DNA of 7,720 nucleotides from Bacteroidales bacterium (lineage in GTDB: Bacteria; Bacteroidota; Bacteroidia; Bacteroidales; Tenuifilaceae). The stretch's first letter is position 1, and every line of letters starts with the position of its first letter. Positions 6,945 to 7,720 of the stretch are shown here, piece by piece. The DNA lies in contig WBUV01000138.1 of NCBI GenBank assembly GCA_008933525.1, positions 1-7,720 on the forward strand, written 5' to 3'. The translations under genes were made by a program, and so were the position numbers. The notes under the pieces are model-generated. The model saw only the letters and a list, made by a program, of their open reading frames with translations, ran no database searches and was not told where the DNA came from.

Positions 6945-6963
6945 CTGTCTTAATTTCTAGCGA

Positions 6964-7720
6964 TTGAAACAAGCAAAAGACTTTACTACAGGGAACATTG
7001 GTAAGCAAATTTTCAGTTTGGCTTTACCAATTATGGGTACTGCGTTTATCCAAATGGCATACAATATGACCGATATGCTTTGGATAGGCCAAATTGGTAG
7101 CGATGCCGCAGCTGCAGTTGGTGCTGCAGGTTTCTTTTTATGGTTGGCTAATTCATTTGTATATACCACTAAAATTGGTGCAGAGGTTACAATTTCGCAG
7201 AGTTTGGGCTCTGGAAATGGGCATATGGCTTTGCGTTATGCCCGTCATGCTTTGGTTATTGCCATTGTTATGGGTATTATTTATGGCTTATCATTATATA
7301 CCTTTAGTTCGAGCCTAGTATCATTTTTCCAACTCAATAACGAAACTGTGAATAGCAATATGGAGGCTTACCTCCGAATTATTGCGTTTGGCATGCTATT
7401 CACTTTCGTAAATCCTACATACTCTGGCATGTACAATGGAAGCGGTTTATCCAGAATTCCATTTAAAGCCAATGCAATAGGCTTGGTTATAAACATCATT
7501 CTTGATCCTTTGCTTATATATGGAATAGGACCATTCCCCCGAATGGAGGTTGAAGGTGCAGCATATGCAACTCTTATTTCGCAGGGTGTTGTTACTGTTG
7601 TGTTTTACTTTTACTCGCGCTCTCAAAACTCACCTTTCCGCGATATGCTAAAGGGTTTTGTTCCCGATAAAACTTTATTTGCAAAAATATTCCGATTAGG
7701 AGTTCCTGTTTCCTTGCAGA
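6964..7720 (+). CDS. MATE-family multidrug/Na+ or H+ antiporter, N-terminal part (3' end outside window)
   Basis: The frame is open from TTG at 6964 to the window edge, giving 252 residues; MATE proteins are usually about 440-460, so about half is present. An in-frame TAG at 6958-6960 blocks any earlier start. The next in-frame ATG (7033) would remove the conserved N terminus KDFTTGNIGKQIFSLALPIMG, so TTG is preferred. Family features: FIQMAYNMTDMLWIGQIGSDAAAAVG (residues 28-53), GAEVTISQSLGSGN (72-85), a MYNGSGLSRIPFKANAIG block (156-173), NIILDPLLIYGIGPFP (177-192) and EGAAYATLISQ (197-207). About six hydrophobic helices are visible, as expected for the first MATE lobe. It acts in the inner membrane, exporting drugs or metabolites in exchange for Na+ or H+; substrate and coupling ion cannot be told. 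It has its own predicted promoter and no sign of a link to the Bat proteins beyond position. Confidence 0.9.
   Translation, partial: MKQAKDFTTGNIGKQIFSLALPIMGTAFIQMAYNMTDMLWIGQIGSDAAAAVGAAGFFLWLANSFVYTTKIGAEVTISQSLGSGNGHMALRYARHALVIAIVMGIIYGLSLYTFSSSLVSFFQLNNETVNSNMEAYLRIIAFGMLFTFVNPTYSGMYNGSGLSRIPFKANAIGLVINIILDPLLIYGIGPFPRMEVEGAAYATLISQGVVTVVFYFYSRSQNSPFRDMLKGFVPDKTLFAKIFRLGVPVSLQ

Noticed and set aside
6837..6963. Possible small RNA or riboswitch in the intergenic region
   Set aside because: The only structure is the bulged palindrome, and no known riboswitch core or tRNA-like fold can be drawn from the rest.
7094..7318. Plus-strand 74-residue frame inside the transporter region
   Set aside because: It overlaps the MATE gene in another frame. 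Its hydrophobic character comes from the helix-coding DNA, and the MATE frame carries all conserved motifs.

Overview
The window is a stretch of a Bacteroidota chromosome, most likely Bacteroidales or a close relative. The evidence is the gene content (a Bacteroides-aerotolerance, or Bat, operon), near absence of Shine-Dalgarno sequences, a TAnnTTTG-type promoter, and four signal peptides whose predicted cleavage sites are all followed by Gln. The genus cannot be fixed from the sequence alone.

Layout: positions 1-6836 are one uninterrupted plus-strand operon. It begins inside a DUF58 protein (C-terminal ~135 residues only; the moxR AAA+ ATPase gene normally found before it would lie upstream, outside the window). 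There follow an unnamed DUF4381-like membrane protein (called BatX here for convenience), BatA, BatB, BatC, BatD and BatE. Junctions are tight: 4-base ATGA overlaps at DUF58/BatX and BatB/BatC, and gaps of 1, 31, 16 and 13 bases elsewhere. Positions 6837-6963 are the only real intergenic region. It holds an imperfect inverted repeat (6843-6910) and then a promoter of the Bacteroidota sigma type. From 6964 to the window edge runs the N-terminal half of a MATE-family efflux transporter that starts with TTG.

How the genes work together: BatA and BatB are membrane-anchored von Willebrand A proteins with intact MIDAS motifs. BatC and BatE are exported TPR proteins. BatX and BatD are exported beta-rich proteins with one transmembrane helix and a related helical cytoplasmic domain. 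Charge distribution around the membrane segments puts the vWA, TPR, beta and SH3-like domains in the periplasm, while the ends of BatX and BatD (and DUF58, and MoxR if present) are cytoplasmic. The set therefore looks like an envelope-spanning complex in which a cytoplasmic MoxR-type ATPase could act on a periplasmic assembly. This is a known operon type whose biochemical role remains poorly defined. I see no wholly new system. The points most worth a second look are the paired-paralogue architecture, the single strong Shine-Dalgarno in front of batC, the in-frame 9-bp repeats in batC and the intergenic inverted repeat.
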